Assembly (NCBI GenBank): GCA_018798825.1
Contig: CP076354.1
Coordinates: forward strand, 2,164,001 to 2,228,000
From: Ochrobactrum sp. BTU1
Lineage (GTDB): Bacteria; Pseudomonadota; Alphaproteobacteria; Rhizobiales; Rhizobiaceae
Length of the DNA: 64,000 nucleotides
Reading direction: 5' to 3'
In this document: positions 10,464-19,619 of the stretch, piece by piece
How the letters are laid out: the number at the start of each line of letters is the position of its first letter
How positions within the stretch are numbered: position 1 is the first letter of the stretch
The notes under the pieces: generated by a model
What the model was told of the DNA's origin: nothing
Seen by the model: only the letters and a program-made list of their open reading frames with translations
Databases searched by the model: none
Translations under genes and position numbers: made by a program

Positions 10464-11096
10464 TTAGCAAAAACCTGCTGTCTTGAGCAATTGATAAGCC
10501 TGAATGACCTCGCGAAATCTTTCTTCAGACCCGCGGTCACCACCATTTGCATCGGGATGGTGTTGCTTCACAAGTTCTTTATAGCGCGACTTGATCATAT
10601 CGCTAGTCGAATTTGCATCAAGACCGAGCGTCGCAAGCGCCTTTACTTCCAAAGTGCGCGGTTTGCGCTGCACAGCTTTGGCAGTGCCGGGATTGCTTTT
10701 CGCATCTTTGACGAAATTGAACGGATCGCGCAGACGATTGTGATAGGCAGCCGAACCCGAACGACGGGTCGCCATATCCGGCGACGTGCGTGCGGAAGCG
10801 GTGGAGTTGGATGCCGTCGACCAAGTCGGGCGATTGCCGGTGATCGCATCCTTCTGGAATTTCGAGATTTCGCCGTCGGACAAACCGGAGAAATAATTGA
10901 AATTCTTATTATATTCCCGGACATGATCCACGCAGAAATGAAGGTATTCACCCTCGCGCATGCGCCCGACCGGCGCACGATGCGTGCCCGGCTTATCGCA
11001 ACCGTCCCACTGGCAGCAGGGACCGCTGGACTTCTTTTCCGCTTCCTTCTTGGGACGGATGCGGATGCTGTCGAAAAGTTTTGAGTGCGTTGTCAT
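10464..11096 (-). CDS. J-domain (DnaJ-like) protein
   Basis: A 210-residue cytoplasmic protein with its J domain at the C-terminus (about residues 145-205), including the essential HPD tripeptide in KQHHPDANGGDRGSEERF. The N-terminal part has CCQWDGCDKPGTHRAP and a HFCVDHVREYN segment, whose Cys/His pattern could bind zinc. This layout is common in Rhizobiales J-proteins next to cobST; the client is unknown. It presumably stimulates a DnaK. It is divergent from the bolA-like gene. Confidence 0.88.
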   Translation of the reverse strand: MTTHSKLFDSIRIRPKKEAEKKSSGPCCQWDGCDKPGTHRAPVGRMREGEYLHFCVDHVREYNKNFNYFSGLSDGEISKFQKDAITGNRPTWSTASNSTASARTSPDMATRRSGSAAYHNRLRDPFNFVKDAKSNPGTAKAVQRKPRTLEVKALATLGLDANSTSDMIKSRYKELVKQHHPDANGGDRGSEERFREVIQAYQLLKTAGFC

Positions 11097-11283
11097 CGAA
11101 TCGGATTATGCGAATTAAGAGTGACTAAACAAGAATTGACATTTCATCCTGAATGGTTTTGGCCATGAATTCAGGGCGAAATTTTGATGCAGATTGCAAT
11201 TCCTGTGCGGATTTGCCCCACGGGTTGCCGCCGAGGCGACGTCTATATGAGGCACAACGTCTATATGGGGAGAACTGGCCAAA

Positions 11284-11598
11284 ATGTCCATTCACAATAG
11301 CAAACAATCTTCAATGGAAGCCAAGCTTAATGCAGCTTTCTCTCCGGAACGGCTTGAAATCATAAATGAAAGCCACCTCCATGCAGGCCATCATCACGAA
11401 GATCGTGGCCATCATGAGGTCTATGATGGTACCGGCGAAACACATTTTCGCGTGCGCATCGTATCTGCCAAGTTTGAGGGTATGAGTCGCATCGCGCGCC
11501 ATCGCGCCATCAACGATCTTTTAAAAGAAGAGCTGGAAACCGGCGTTCACGCACTCGCACTGGAGCCTACTGCGCCCGGCGAAGCGACACGCCGCTGA
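11284..11598 (+). CDS. bolA: BolA family protein
   Basis: A 104-residue protein with the BolA fold signature: ESHLHAGHHHEDRGH, then THFRVRIVSAKFEGMSRIARHR and the LKEEL helix. BolA proteins pair with monothiol glutaredoxins to handle iron-sulfur clusters and in some species act in morphology and stress response. An extra His run (HAGHHHEDRGHH) in the loop is suited to cluster or metal binding. It is transcribed alone, divergent from the J-domain gene and convergent with the ClbS/DfsB gene four bases away. Confidence 0.9.
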   Translation: MSIHNSKQSSMEAKLNAAFSPERLEIINESHLHAGHHHEDRGHHEVYDGTGETHFRVRIVSAKFEGMSRIARHRAINDLLKEELETGVHALALEPTAPGEATRR

Positions 11599-11602
11599 TG
11601 TT

Positions 11603-12109
11603 TTATGCTGACGCTTTAAGCCATTTGCGCAAACGACCACGCGCATTGGCATAGGGCGAGGACGTGTTGAACTGGATCATGCGGCCCAGCGTATATTTTT
11701 CATACCAGAGGACGCCGTAAAGCTCAGTGTCCGTACGCGCCTTGATTAAGGCCAGCAGCGCATTCTTTGCCGTTTCAAATCGCGATAAAAGCGCTTCAAA
11801 GGATAGCGTTTCGTAATCCCGGTAAAACTTGGCCGCTAAAGCACCAAGTTCATTCCATTTGAAACCTGTTTCCGGAAAATCGACTGTAAGCCCCTGATCG
11901 CTCCGTTCGCACCATTTGAGCACCAGCTCGTTCCATCCGGTCAGATAGGCGACGAGATCATGCACGCTCATCAGCGTGTCCTTTGCATGGCCTTCCATGG
12001 TTCTGGATTTGGTCTGCTCCGGCTCAACGCGTGAAAGATCAAGCAACAGCCGCGCATAATTTGTTTGAATTGCCTCAAGCAGTTCCTGTTTGCTGGATGG
12101 CACAGCCAT
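11603..12109 (-). CDS. ClbS/DfsB family four-helix-bundle protein
   Basis: A 168-residue protein of the ClbS/DfsB (DUF1706) family: the SVHDLVAYLTGWNELVLKW motif in helix 2 and the late NTSSPYANARGRLRKWLK segment are characteristic. ClbS itself protects E. coli against the genotoxin colibactin; most relatives have unknown roles, and no colibactin genes are seen here. Its ATG overlaps the stop of the upstream CorC/HlyC-type gene (TGATG), so the two are translationally coupled. Confidence 0.8.
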   Translation of the reverse strand: MAVPSSKQELLEAIQTNYARLLLDLSRVEPEQTKSRTMEGHAKDTLMSVHDLVAYLTGWNELVLKWCERSDQGLTVDFPETGFKWNELGALAAKFYRDYETLSFEALLSRFETAKNALLALIKARTDTELYGVLWYEKYTLGRMIQFNTSSPYANARGRLRKWLKASA

Positions 12110-13422
12110 CAGGATGAAACCTTCGCAACGACGACACCAGAAAGCGGTTTGCCATCGGCATCCAGCGGCACGATGCGCAGACGTGTGAGGCGGTTCTTTT
12201 CCTTTTTCAGCACCGAAAAGCGCTTTCCGTGGAAGGTAAATGCCTGCTTCACTTCCGGTATGGTCTGCGTTTCATGAATCACCAGACCGGCAACGGTGGT
12301 CGCTTCCTCATCCGGAAGCTTCCAACCCAGCGCGCGGTTGAGATCACGGATCGGCAAAGAGCCATCGACCAGAATCGAACCGTCTGGCTGCAACCGCAGC
12401 CCCTGCATGTCGATATCATGTTCATCGGAAATGTCGCCGACAATCTCTTCGAGAATGTCTTCCAGCGTTACCAATCCCTGCACATCACCATATTCGTCAA
12501 CAACGACGGCAATATGCGCCTTGCGGCGCAGAAACGCGTCGAGCTGGTCCTGAAGTGTGGTTGTGTCAGGCACAAACCACGGTTTGCGCGCCACTTTCAT
12601 GATGTCGATGCGGGAGAAATCATTATCGACATCGTAAAGCGCGCGCAGCAGATCCTTGGTATGGATGATGCCGACGATATTATCGATCTCATCCCGCCAG
12701 ACCGGCATACGCGTGTGCGGGCTTGCAAGAATATCACCGACAATCTGATCAGCAGGCGCATCAGCATTGATCGTGCCCATGGATGTGCGATGCACCATGA
12801 CATCGCTGACTTCCAGTTCTTTAAGATCCAGCAGACCGCCAAGCTGATCACGATCTTCCTTGATCAGCGATTTATCGCGGTGCAGCACTTCGACCGCACC
12901 GCGCAATTCTTCCTGTGCGGAAAGCATCGAACGGCCGGATGCGAGATTAACACCGAACAATCGGAGAATTTTGCGCACGATCCAGTTCACCAGTCCCGAA
13001 ACCGGGCCGAGAAAAGTTACAACCGCTGAAACAGGGCGTGCAACATTCAACGAGAATCGGTCAGGGCTGGAAATGGCCCAGGATTTGGGCAGCACTTCAG
13101 CAAAAATGACCAGAATGATGGTCATCGCCAGCGTCGAATAGGCCACCCCTGCATCACCAAACAGGTGCAGGAAGATATTGGCAGCAATCGACGAGGCAAG
13201 AATATTGGCGAGGTTGTTGCCAATCAGAAGCACACCAATCAGCCGGTCGCGCCTTCCAATGAGATATTGAACCACTGTAGCGCGTTCATCGCCATTATGC
13301 GCGTAAGTGAGCATTCGGGCGCGGGATGCGGCGGTCAGTGCCGTCTCCGCGCCGGAAAAAAAGCCCGACAGAATGATGCAGAGCAGGATGATGCCACACA
13401 TGATCCATAGCTCGAAAATCAT
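12109..13422 (-). CDS. CNNM/CBS/CorC-HlyC domain membrane protein
   Basis: A 437-residue protein with an N-terminal CNNM (DUF21) membrane domain of about four helices (SGFFSGAETALTAASRARM), two CBS domains around residues 210-330 (IIHTKDLLRALYD; VVVDEYGDVQGLVTLEDILEEIVG) and a C-terminal CorC_HlyC transporter-associated domain. Such proteins are annotated as hemolysins by history but are better viewed as magnesium/cobalt transport-related. It lies directly after aroK-aroB on the same strand (19 bases from aroB), an arrangement common in Rhizobiales. Confidence 0.9.
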   Translation of the reverse strand: MIFELWIMCGIILLCIILSGFFSGAETALTAASRARMLTYAHNGDERATVVQYLIGRRDRLIGVLLIGNNLANILASSIAANIFLHLFGDAGVAYSTLAMTIILVIFAEVLPKSWAISSPDRFSLNVARPVSAVVTFLGPVSGLVNWIVRKILRLFGVNLASGRSMLSAQEELRGAVEVLHRDKSLIKEDRDQLGGLLDLKELEVSDVMVHRTSMGTINADAPADQIVGDILASPHTRMPVWRDEIDNIVGIIHTKDLLRALYDVDNDFSRIDIMKVARKPWFVPDTTTLQDQLDAFLRRKAHIAVVVDEYGDVQGLVTLEDILEEIVGDISDEHDIDMQGLRLQPDGSILVDGSLPIRDLNRALGWKLPDEEATTVAGLVIHETQTIPEVKQAFTFHGKRFSVLKKEKNRLTRLRIVPLDADGKPLSGVVVAKVSS

Positions 13423-13441
13423 TCTCGTATTCCTTTCGGGG

Positions 13442-14572
13442 TCAGACGGCGAGGCGTTCCTTCAGAAATTCCAATACTGCTGCAGGCGGTACGTCCTTGG
13501 CAATGAAGGATTGACCGATGCCGTGCGTCAGAATGAATGTCAGCGCACCACGCGCCACTTTCTTGTCCTGCGCAATGTAATCCATCAGCTTTTCAGCATC
13601 CGGCAGGCCACCCGGCACTTCATGCAACGATGTCGGCAGCCCGACAGCTTTCAGATGCGCTTCAACGCGTTCGGCAGCCTCGACGCCACAAAGGTTCATC
13701 TTGACCGAAAAGCGATGCGCTAAGGCCATGCCGATGGCAACGCCTTCGCCATGCACCAGACGACTTGAATCATAGCCGGTCGCGGTTTCAAGCGCATGAC
13801 CGAATGTGTGTCCGAGATTGAGCAAAGCACGGTCACCATTCTCACGCTCATCGCGCGCCACAACCGCGGCCTTCGAACGGCAGGATTCGGCAATTGCTTG
13901 TGTGCGTGCAGCACCACCTGCAAAGACTTCACGCCAGTTCTTTTCAAGCCAGGCGAAGAAATCCGGACGGTCAATCAGGCCGTATTTGGCCACTTCTGCA
14001 TAGCCTGCACGGAATTCACGCTCACTCAGTGTATCAAGCACTTCCGTATCGGCCAGCACAAGCTGCGGCTGATAAAACACGCCGACAAGGTTCTTGCCAA
14101 ACTGCGTGTTGATGCCAGTCTTGCCGCCAACGGACGAATCCACCTGTGCAAGCAACGAGGTTGGCATCTGAACGAAGCTCATGCCGCGACGTACGATACC
14201 GGCAACAAAGCCGGACAGATCACCCACAACACCACCGCCAAAAGCCACAACTGCATCACCACGTTCAAGACGAGCGGCCAGCACGGCATTGGTCACAGTT
14301 TCCAGTGTCGAGAAGGACTTTGACTTCTCACCGGGCGCCACAACAACCGGCGTGGATTCGATACCTGCACGGGCAAAACTTGCGCTCAGAGCTTCGAGAT
14401 GAGCCTTGGCAACATTTTCGTCGGTGACGATTGCCATACGAATCCCCGGCAGACGCTTTGCGACTTCTTCGCCAGCGCGCGCGATCAGGCCTTTTCCGAT
14501 CAGAATTTCATAGGATCGGTCCCCCAGCGAAACCGGAACTGTCACACTGTCGGCGCTCAAAGGGGTATTCAT
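13442..14572 (-). CDS. aroB: 3-Dehydroquinate synthase
   Basis: A 376-residue enzyme of the shikimate pathway that cyclises DAHP to 3-dehydroquinate with NAD+ and a divalent metal. Visible motifs: [20 protein letters not shown] (nucleotide site), GGKTGINT, the [11 protein letters not shown] ligand region with the metal-binding Glu, and [11 protein letters not shown] with metal-binding His residues. It lies downstream of aroK in the same direction; a dispersed repeat occupies the 120-base gap between them. Confidence 0.97.
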   Translation of the reverse strand: MNTPLSADSVTVPVSLGDRSYEILIGKGLIARAGEEVAKRLPGIRMAIVTDENVAKAHLEALSASFARAGIESTPVVVAPGEKSKSFSTLETVTNAVLAARLERGDAVVAFGGGVVGDLSGFVAGIVRRGMSFVQMPTSLLAQVDSSVGGKTGINTQFGKNLVGVFYQPQLVLADTEVLDTLSEREFRAGYAEVAKYGLIDRPDFFAWLEKNWREVFAGGAARTQAIAESCRSKAAVVARDERENGDRALLNLGHTFGHALETATGYDSSRLVHGEGVAIGMALAHRFSVKMNLCGVEAAERVEAHLKAVGLPTSLHEVPGGLPDAEKLMDYIAQDKKVARGALTFILTHGIGQSFIAKDVPPAAVLEFLKERLAV

Positions 14573-14589
14573 GCAGATAGTCTCCTAAT

Positions 14590-14694
14590 GCATGTTGCGG
14601 AAAATTTAGAAGCGGCTTTCCGATAACGACATGCGTAAAAACAACAAAATAGAGCGAGCGTGGCGTTTAAATTTAAGCGCGACACGCTCTATTG
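14590..14694. repeat. Dispersed intergenic repeat copy between aroK and aroB
   Basis: The segment reads CATGTTGCGGAAAATTTAGA...AGCGGCTTTC...ACATGCGTAAAAACAACAAAATAGAGCGAGCG and ends with ACACGCTCTA, which pairs with TAGAGCG upstream. It matches the element near 19.5 kb. Being inside an operon-like gene pair, it would be transcribed and may form a hairpin in the mRNA. Confidence 0.65.
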
Positions 14695-15294
14695 TCAGGC
14701 TTCGCCCTTGGTGAGATGCGCGGTGAGAACGTCGATCAGTTCACCGGCAATCACTTCCTTCTTGTCGTCCCGCGTCATCACATGCAGATCAGCGAGCGCA
14801 TAAACCGGATAGCGCACGTCCATCAGCCGCTGCATCACGCCGCGCGGATCGTCATTTTTGAGAAGTGGCCGGTTCTGACGGCGCGAAACACGATCCATCA
14901 GTACATCAAGCTCAGCATTCAGCCAGATGGACACGCCATTGGCAGCAATCGCCTCACGGGTTTCGGCATTCATGTAAGCACCGCCACCGGTGGCAAGCAC
15001 CATAGGACCATCTTCAAGCAGCCGCAGGATAACCCGGCGCTCCAGATCCCGAAACTCGGCTTCGCCATAGGCATCGAAAAGTTCAGGCACGGTCATACGG
15101 GCTGCAGATTCAATCTCATTATCCGCATCTTTAAACGGCAGTCCGAGCATGGTTGCGACCTTGCGGCCGACGGTCGATTTTCCTGCGCCCATCAGCCCAA
15201 CAAGAACAACGACTTTCGCACCAAGAAGCTGACGGACGGCATCCGCTTGCTCGTTAAGATTTGTCTGTTTTGTTGTGCTGCTCATTGACCTCAT
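14695..15294 (-). CDS. aroK: Shikimate kinase
   Basis: A 199-residue nucleoside-kinase-fold enzyme that phosphorylates shikimate at O3. Walker A is [13 protein letters not shown], followed by DADNEIE (substrate Asp), ATGGGAYMN, and the lid [13 protein letters not shown] chose the ATG at 15294 because GGAGGA ends five bases before it; the ATG at 15285 is also possible, and the frame extends upstream to 15345 without support. aroK precedes aroB, the usual order. Divergent from the xerD unit. Confidence 0.95.
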   Translation of the reverse strand: MRSMSSTTKQTNLNEQADAVRQLLGAKVVVLVGLMGAGKSTVGRKVATMLGLPFKDADNEIESAARMTVPELFDAYGEAEFRDLERRVILRLLEDGPMVLATGGGAYMNAETREAIAANGVSIWLNAELDVLMDRVSRRQNRPLLKNDDPRGVMQRLMDVRYPVYALADLHVMTRDDKKEVIAGELIDVLTAHLTKGEA

Positions 15295-15430
15295 CCATTT
15301 CCTCCGGTTCCACATGAAAAACCGTGCGGCGTCAATCGCTTTCATCGGCTAAAATGAACCGGACATGGGTTTTTATGCGCCGGAACTGCCCGTCCTTGCT
15401 TTCGTCTCAATAGCACAGCATAAACGCTTC

Positions 15431-15643
15431 ATGCCCACGCTGACGCGCATCATTGCCTTGCTCGCTGTTATTGCCGCCATAGTCTATGGCGCAATGTTCT
15501 CACTTGCCAACTTTGTGAAACCGACCACGCACGAAATTACGGTCGAGATTCCCTCATCAAAATTGAAGCAGACCGTCGTGGCACCGCCGCCGCCTGCCGT
15601 ATCGGACAATGAACCGGTAACAAGCGAAACTGGACAGGAGTAA
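15431..15643 (+). CDS. Small single-pass membrane protein upstream of xerD
   Basis: A 70-residue protein from the ATG at 15431: one N-terminal transmembrane helix ([20 protein letters not shown]), then a periplasmic tail with [13 protein letters not shown] and a Pro-rich VAPPPPA stretch. The frame is open from an ATG at 15365 but neither start has a good ribosome site; I prefer the shorter one because it puts the helix at the terminus. It ends two bases before xerD, whose AGGAG lies within this gene, suggesting coupled expression. Function unknown. Confidence 0.65.
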   Translation: MPTLTRIIALLAVIAAIVYGAMFSLANFVKPTTHEITVEIPSSKLKQTVVAPPPPAVSDNEPVTSETGQE

Positions 15644-15644
15644 T

Positions 15645-16568
15645 ATGCGCGCTTCACTGGCCATCGAAAACTTTCTTGAAATGATGAGCGCTGAACGTGG
15701 AGCCGCGGGCAACACGCTTGAATCCTATCGCCGCGATCTTGAAGCTGCGGCCGATGTGATGCAGACGCGTGGCGTTAATCTGGCAGAAGCGAAGACCGAA
15801 GATGTCCGCCATGTTCTCGATGGCATGTCGAACGAAGGCTTTGCCGCCACCTCGCAGGCACGGCGTCTTTCGGCACTCAGGCAATTCTTCCGTTTTCTTT
15901 ATTCTGAAGGCTTCCGGCAGGACGATCCGACCGGCGTTATCGATGCCCCTAAAAAGCAGAAACCGCTGCCAAAGATCATGAGCGTCGAAAATGTCGGCCG
16001 TCTTCTTGATCGCGCCGATCTTGAGGCAAGGGAAGCGCCGGAACCGGCTGAGCGTATCAAGGCGCTGCGCCTGCACGCACTACTTGAAACACTTTATGCA
16101 ACGGGCCTGCGTGTCTCAGAGCTGGTCACGCTGCCAGTCAGTGTGGCACGCACCGATCATCGTTTTCTGATCGTTCGCGGCAAGGGCTCGAAAGAACGCA
16201 TGGTCCCACTGTCGCAAAAAGCGCGTGAAGCACTGCAGAACTTTCTCTCTCTGCGCGATTCATTGCCCGGCTATGACGACAATCCCTGGCTGTTTCCGGC
16301 TTTCTCCGAAAGCGGTCATCTGGCGCGACAGGTCTTTGCGCGCGAATTAAAAGGGCTTGCCGCACGAACCGGCCTCTCCAGCGCCTCGATCTCTCCGCAT
16401 GTGCTGCGCCACGCTTTTGCCAGCCATCTTTTGCAAAACGGTGCTGATCTGAGAACCGTGCAGCAATTGCTCGGCCATTCGGATATTTCTACCACCCAAA
16501 TCTATACGCATGTTCTGGAAGAAAGACTGCATAAGCTGGTAAGTGAACATCACCCGCTTGCCGATTAA
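15645..16568 (+). CDS. xerD: Site-specific tyrosine recombinase XerD
   Basis: A 307-residue recombinase. The N-terminal SAM-like core-binding domain (about 1-95) is followed by the catalytic domain with [12 protein letters not shown] (first Arg), GKGSKER (Lys), [12 protein letters not shown] (His-x-x-Arg), [15 protein letters not shown] (His and the nucleophilic Tyr). With XerC it resolves chromosome dimers at dif during division. No dif site was recognised here. It lies near the origin side of the chromosome, which is not unusual for xerD. Confidence 0.95.
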   Translation: MRASLAIENFLEMMSAERGAAGNTLESYRRDLEAAADVMQTRGVNLAEAKTEDVRHVLDGMSNEGFAATSQARRLSALRQFFRFLYSEGFRQDDPTGVIDAPKKQKPLPKIMSVENVGRLLDRADLEAREAPEPAERIKALRLHALLETLYATGLRVSELVTLPVSVARTDHRFLIVRGKGSKERMVPLSQKAREALQNFLSLRDSLPGYDDNPWLFPAFSESGHLARQVFARELKGLAARTGLSSASISPHVLRHAFASHLLQNGADLRTVQQLLGHSDISTTQIYTHVLEERLHKLVSEHHPLAD

Positions 16569-16703
16569 GCGCTCTGCAGGTAAGAGAATTTCAGAAAAAT
16601 TTGCAAGATGCGCATGAAGTAAATATGTAAGGCGTCGTAAAACAGCCGTTTTCTAGCGTGTTTTATGGCCAACATCTCTGGAAACGCACAATAGTCAGGC
16701 CCG

Positions 16704-17657
16704 ATGTATAACTATCTCGATTTTGAAAAACCCGTCGCCGACCTCGAAGGCCAGATCCTTGAGCTGAAGAAACTCGCTCAGGAACAGGGCAGTGTCGAGA
16801 TGAGCGACGAGATCAGCCGTCTCGAGAAACGCTCGGCCGATGCGCTTAAAGATATCTACCGCAAGCTGACCCCATGGCAGAAGGCGCAGATCGCCCGCCA
16901 TCCGGATCGTCCGCATTGCCTCGAATATATCGACAAGCTGTTCACGGAATTCACGCCACTGGCAGGCGACCGTCAGTTTGCCAATGACGAAGCCATTCAG
17001 GGCGGCTTTGCCCGCTTCAATGGTCAGGCCGTTGCCATTCTGGGCCAGGAAAAAGGCTCGGATACCAAGACGCGCCTCAAGCACAATTTCGGCTCGGCCC
17101 GTCCGGAAGGCTACCGCAAGGCTGTGCGCATCATGGAAATGGCTGACCGTTTCCAGCTGCCGCTGATCACCTTCGTCGACACTGCCGGTGCCTATCCAGG
17201 CGTGAGCGCTGAAGAACGCGGTCAGGCGGAAGCCATTGCGCGCTCCACCGCTGAATGCCTCAAGCTGCGCGTGCCTGTCATCTCGATCATCATCGGTGAA
17301 GGCGGTTCGGGCGGCGCGATCGCGATTGCTGTCGCAAACCGCGTCTATATGCTCGAACATTCGATCTATTCGGTGATTTCACCTGAAGGTGCAGCTTCGA
17401 TCCTCTGGCACGATTCCACGCGTGCAAAGGATGCAGCTTCCAACATGCGCATCACTGCGCAGGATCTGTTCGATCTCAAGGTCATCGACGGCATCATCCC
17501 GGAACCGCTTGGCGGCGCACATCGCGGCAAGGATGCCGTTATTGCGGCTGCGGGCGACATCATCACCGCCTCGCTGCGCTCGATGAAGGATGTCGATGGC
17601 GAAACGCTCAAGCAGGAACGTCGTCAGAAGTTCCTCGACATCGGTCGTAACCTTTAA
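16704..17657 (+). CDS. accA: Acetyl-CoA carboxylase carboxyltransferase subunit alpha
   Basis: A 317-residue subunit that, with AccD, transfers carboxyl from biotin to acetyl-CoA to give malonyl-CoA for fatty-acid synthesis. Recognised segments are the helical N-terminus YLDFEKPVADLEGQI, TPWQKAQIARHPDRPHCLEYI, FVDTAGAYPGVSAEERGQ, and IGEGGSGGAIAIAVANRVYM (oxyanion hole region). Length and sequence are standard. It forms its own transcript, 135 bases after xerD. Confidence 0.97.
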   Translation: MYNYLDFEKPVADLEGQILELKKLAQEQGSVEMSDEISRLEKRSADALKDIYRKLTPWQKAQIARHPDRPHCLEYIDKLFTEFTPLAGDRQFANDEAIQGGFARFNGQAVAILGQEKGSDTKTRLKHNFGSARPEGYRKAVRIMEMADRFQLPLITFVDTAGAYPGVSAEERGQAEAIARSTAECLKLRVPVISIIIGEGGSGGAIAIAVANRVYMLEHSIYSVISPEGAASILWHDSTRAKDAASNMRITAQDLFDLKVIDGIIPEPLGGAHRGKDAVIAAAGDIITASLRSMKDVDGETLKQERRQKFLDIGRNL

Positions 17658-17682
17658 TTTACCAACAATTTCAAAAATTGGC

Positions 17683-17710
17683 TCCGGCGCGCCCTTGGTG
17701 CGCCGGATTT
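17683..17710 (+). terminator. GC-rich hairpin after accA
   Basis: TCCGGCGC, a short loop, then GCGCCGGA followed by TTTGC. The stem is strong but the T-run is short, so termination may be partial. Confidence 0.55.
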
Positions 17711-17897
17711 GCATCGTGCCATTATTTCCGCCATATTGCGGACATTCTGTTTTTTAGGTATTTGAGCAACGGTTTATCAACGATACCGAAAGGTTTAGTT
17801 GTTAATATCCGGGCACCGAAAAGTCAGATTTGCTTAAATGCGTCGGTGACGCAGCTTCGATCAGATTCTGATGAAAGTTGAATACTGGCTGTTCTAC

Positions 17898-17959
17898 CTA
17901 TTTGTTTTTACGCATTATCCTATGCAAAACCGCTTCGCACTTTTGCTGGAAATGCTCTA
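17898..17959 (+). repeat. Partial copy of the 107-bp palindromic repeat
   Basis: From CTATTTGTTTTTACGCATTA through CTTTTGCTGGAAATGCT it is almost identical to the right half of the elements at 47783-47889 and (inverted) 56477-56583. The left half with the CAGCGGTTCCA hairpin is missing. Confidence 0.8.
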
Positions 17960-17975
17960 ACAGGCTCGATGCGAT

Positions 17976-19169
17976 ATGAAGATCAGAACCGCACTTCTTG
18001 GAACACTCTTGGCATCCGCTCTGCTTGCCGGTTGTCAGGGCTCGTCCGTTTCCGATCTCAGCTTACGCGCTGAAAAACCTCTTTCCGAGAAAATCGTCGC
18101 CAAGATGAAATCGAAGGGCATGACGCGCACTTCGCCGGTGATGGTTCGTATTTTCAAGGAAGAAGGCGTCCTCGAAGTCTGGAAGCAGAAGAACAACGGC
18201 AAATACGACCAGATTGCCTCTTATGAGATCTGCAAATGGTCAGGCAAGCTTGGTCCGAAGTTCGTAGAGGGTGATCGTCAGGCGCCAGAGGGCTTCTATA
18301 ATGTTCGCCCGGCACAAATGAACCCGAATTCGCAATATCACCTTGCCTTCAACATTGGCTTCCCGAACGCCTATGACCGCGCGCACAACCGTACCGGACA
18401 GAATCTGATGGTGCATGGCGCTTGCTCGTCATCGGGTTGCTATTCGATGACCGACGAAAGCGTCAGCGAGATTTATGCCTTTGGCCGCGATGCCTTCAAG
18501 GGCGGTCAGCGCGACTTCCAGATTCAGGCTTTCCCGTTCCGCATGACCGCAGCCAACATGGCACGTTACAAGAGCGACCAGAACTACGCATTCTGGAAGA
18601 TGCTCAAGCAGGGCTATGACGCTTTTGAAACAACCAAGGTTCCGCCAAAGGTTGATGTCTGCGAAAAGCGTTATGTCTTCAACGTGCCAACGCCAGATGG
18701 TCAGCCGCTTTCGGCGACCGATGCCTGCCCACCTTCGGTCGGCTCGGAATCCATGGCTTACACGTCTTCTTATGAAAAGACGTTCCAGTCCGCATTCAGC
18801 GCGGCACAGAAGAAGCCTTCGCCGTCCATTCAGGGCATCGCAGAAGCTAAGCTGGTCTCTGCATGGAGTGCAGCGCGTGCACGCGGCGAGAAGGTAACGC
18901 GCGAACCGCCGTCGCTTTCGCCAGCATCGGCTGAAACGCCAAATGCACCGGATATCCAGCCTGCGGCAACGCCGATCTCGGCACAGCCTGCGACAGCCAT
19001 TGCTGCAACGCCAGCAGTTGCTACTCCGGCTCAGACTGCGGCAGTCCCTGTTCCGCAGGAAAATCCGGCAGCGGTTTCACCGATGACCACCGCAAGCACG
19101 GTCCCAGATGCTGTTGCAGCACCTGCACCGGAAAAGAAGAAGGCCTGGTGGAAGCTGGGTGGTAACTAA
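17976..19169 (+). CDS. L,D-transpeptidase lipoprotein (YkuD domain)
   Basis: A 397-residue exported protein. The signal peptide ends in the lipobox LLAGC, so it is probably lipid-anchored. The YkuD domain (about residues 55-190) holds the His of LMVHGACSSSGCYSM, and its Cys is the expected nucleophile; this is the YafK/ErfK-like form. The C-terminal third is Ala/Pro rich and low in complexity, ending in KKKAWWKLGGN. Such enzymes make 3-3 crosslinks or attach outer-membrane proteins to peptidoglycan. The TusA-like gene follows after six bases. Confidence 0.88.
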   Translation: MKIRTALLGTLLASALLAGCQGSSVSDLSLRAEKPLSEKIVAKMKSKGMTRTSPVMVRIFKEEGVLEVWKQKNNGKYDQIASYEICKWSGKLGPKFVEGDRQAPEGFYNVRPAQMNPNSQYHLAFNIGFPNAYDRAHNRTGQNLMVHGACSSSGCYSMTDESVSEIYAFGRDAFKGGQRDFQIQAFPFRMTAANMARYKSDQNYAFWKMLKQGYDAFETTKVPPKVDVCEKRYVFNVPTPDGQPLSATDACPPSVGSESMAYTSSYEKTFQSAFSAAQKKPSPSIQGIAEAKLVSAWSAARARGEKVTREPPSLSPASAETPNAPDIQPAATPISAQPATAIAATPAVATPAQTAAVPVPQENPAAVSPMTTASTVPDAVAAPAPEKKKAWWKLGGN

Positions 19170-19175
19170 TACCAG

Positions 19176-19406
19176 ATGGATAAAGACGTTCCCGTCTATG
19201 ATCTGAGAGGGCTTAAGTGCCCTCTTCCCGTTTTAAAGACGCGCAATCGCCTGCAGGATTTGCCGAGCGGCGCGCTTCTCTGGGTCGAAGCAACCGATCC
19301 TTTATCCGGTATCGACCTTCCGCATTTCTGCACGCAGGAAGGCCACGCCCTGCTCAAGCAGGAGCGCGACGAAAACCTTCACCGTTTTCTTATTCAGAAG
19401 AAATAA
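19176..19406 (+). CDS. TusA-family sulfurtransferase
   Basis: A 76-residue protein with the SirA/TusA fold signature: VYDLRGLKCPLPVLKTR, whose CPxP cysteine accepts persulfide, then VEATDPLSGIDLPHFC. E. coli TusA relays sulfur to 2-thiouridine in tRNA and to molybdenum cofactor; relatives serve other sulfur routes. It starts six bases after the L,D-transpeptidase stop and is probably cotranscribed, though no functional link is obvious. Confidence 0.88.
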   Translation: MDKDVPVYDLRGLKCPLPVLKTRNRLQDLPSGALLWVEATDPLSGIDLPHFCTQEGHALLKQERDENLHRFLIQKK

Positions 19407-19473
19407 TGTCTGAGGCATAAGTCCTATCGAAGTGAAACGAGGGTCGATAAGATTATGCTTCAAATAAAAGGCT

Positions 19474-19619
19474 TAGAGCGCCGATCTGATACAATCAGAT
19501 CGAAACGCGCTCTAAAGCATATCGCAGAAAAGTGCGAAGCGGTTTTCGGAACAAGATGCGCATAAAAAACAAAGAGATAGAGCGAGCGCAGCGGATACAC
19601 TAACCGCGAAAAGCTCTAG
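19474..19619. repeat. Dispersed repeat with nested hairpins
   Basis: Begins with AGAGCG, then a perfect CGATCTGAT-ACA-ATCAGATCG hairpin and the matching CGCTCT. The shared core AAAAGTGCGAAGCGGTTTTC, AGATGCGCATAAAAAACAAAG and AGAGCGAGCGCAGCGG follow. It fills the space between the TusA gene and the convergent CobW-type gene and may act as a bidirectional transcript end. Confidence 0.7.

Larger units (their letters stand above)
17658..17975. other. Intergenic region between accA and the L,D-transpeptidase gene
   Basis: 318 bases with the accA hairpin at its start and a partial dispersed repeat at 17898-17959. No small gene with a convincing start was found. Confidence 0.5.

Noticed and set aside
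15645..16568. xerD as a mobile-element integrase
   Set aside because: Length and motifs are those of the housekeeping XerD, and it sits among core genes.
17761..17880. Possible short gene in the accA-LDT gap
   Set aside because: Only short frames without ribosome sites; the region reads as leader plus repeat.
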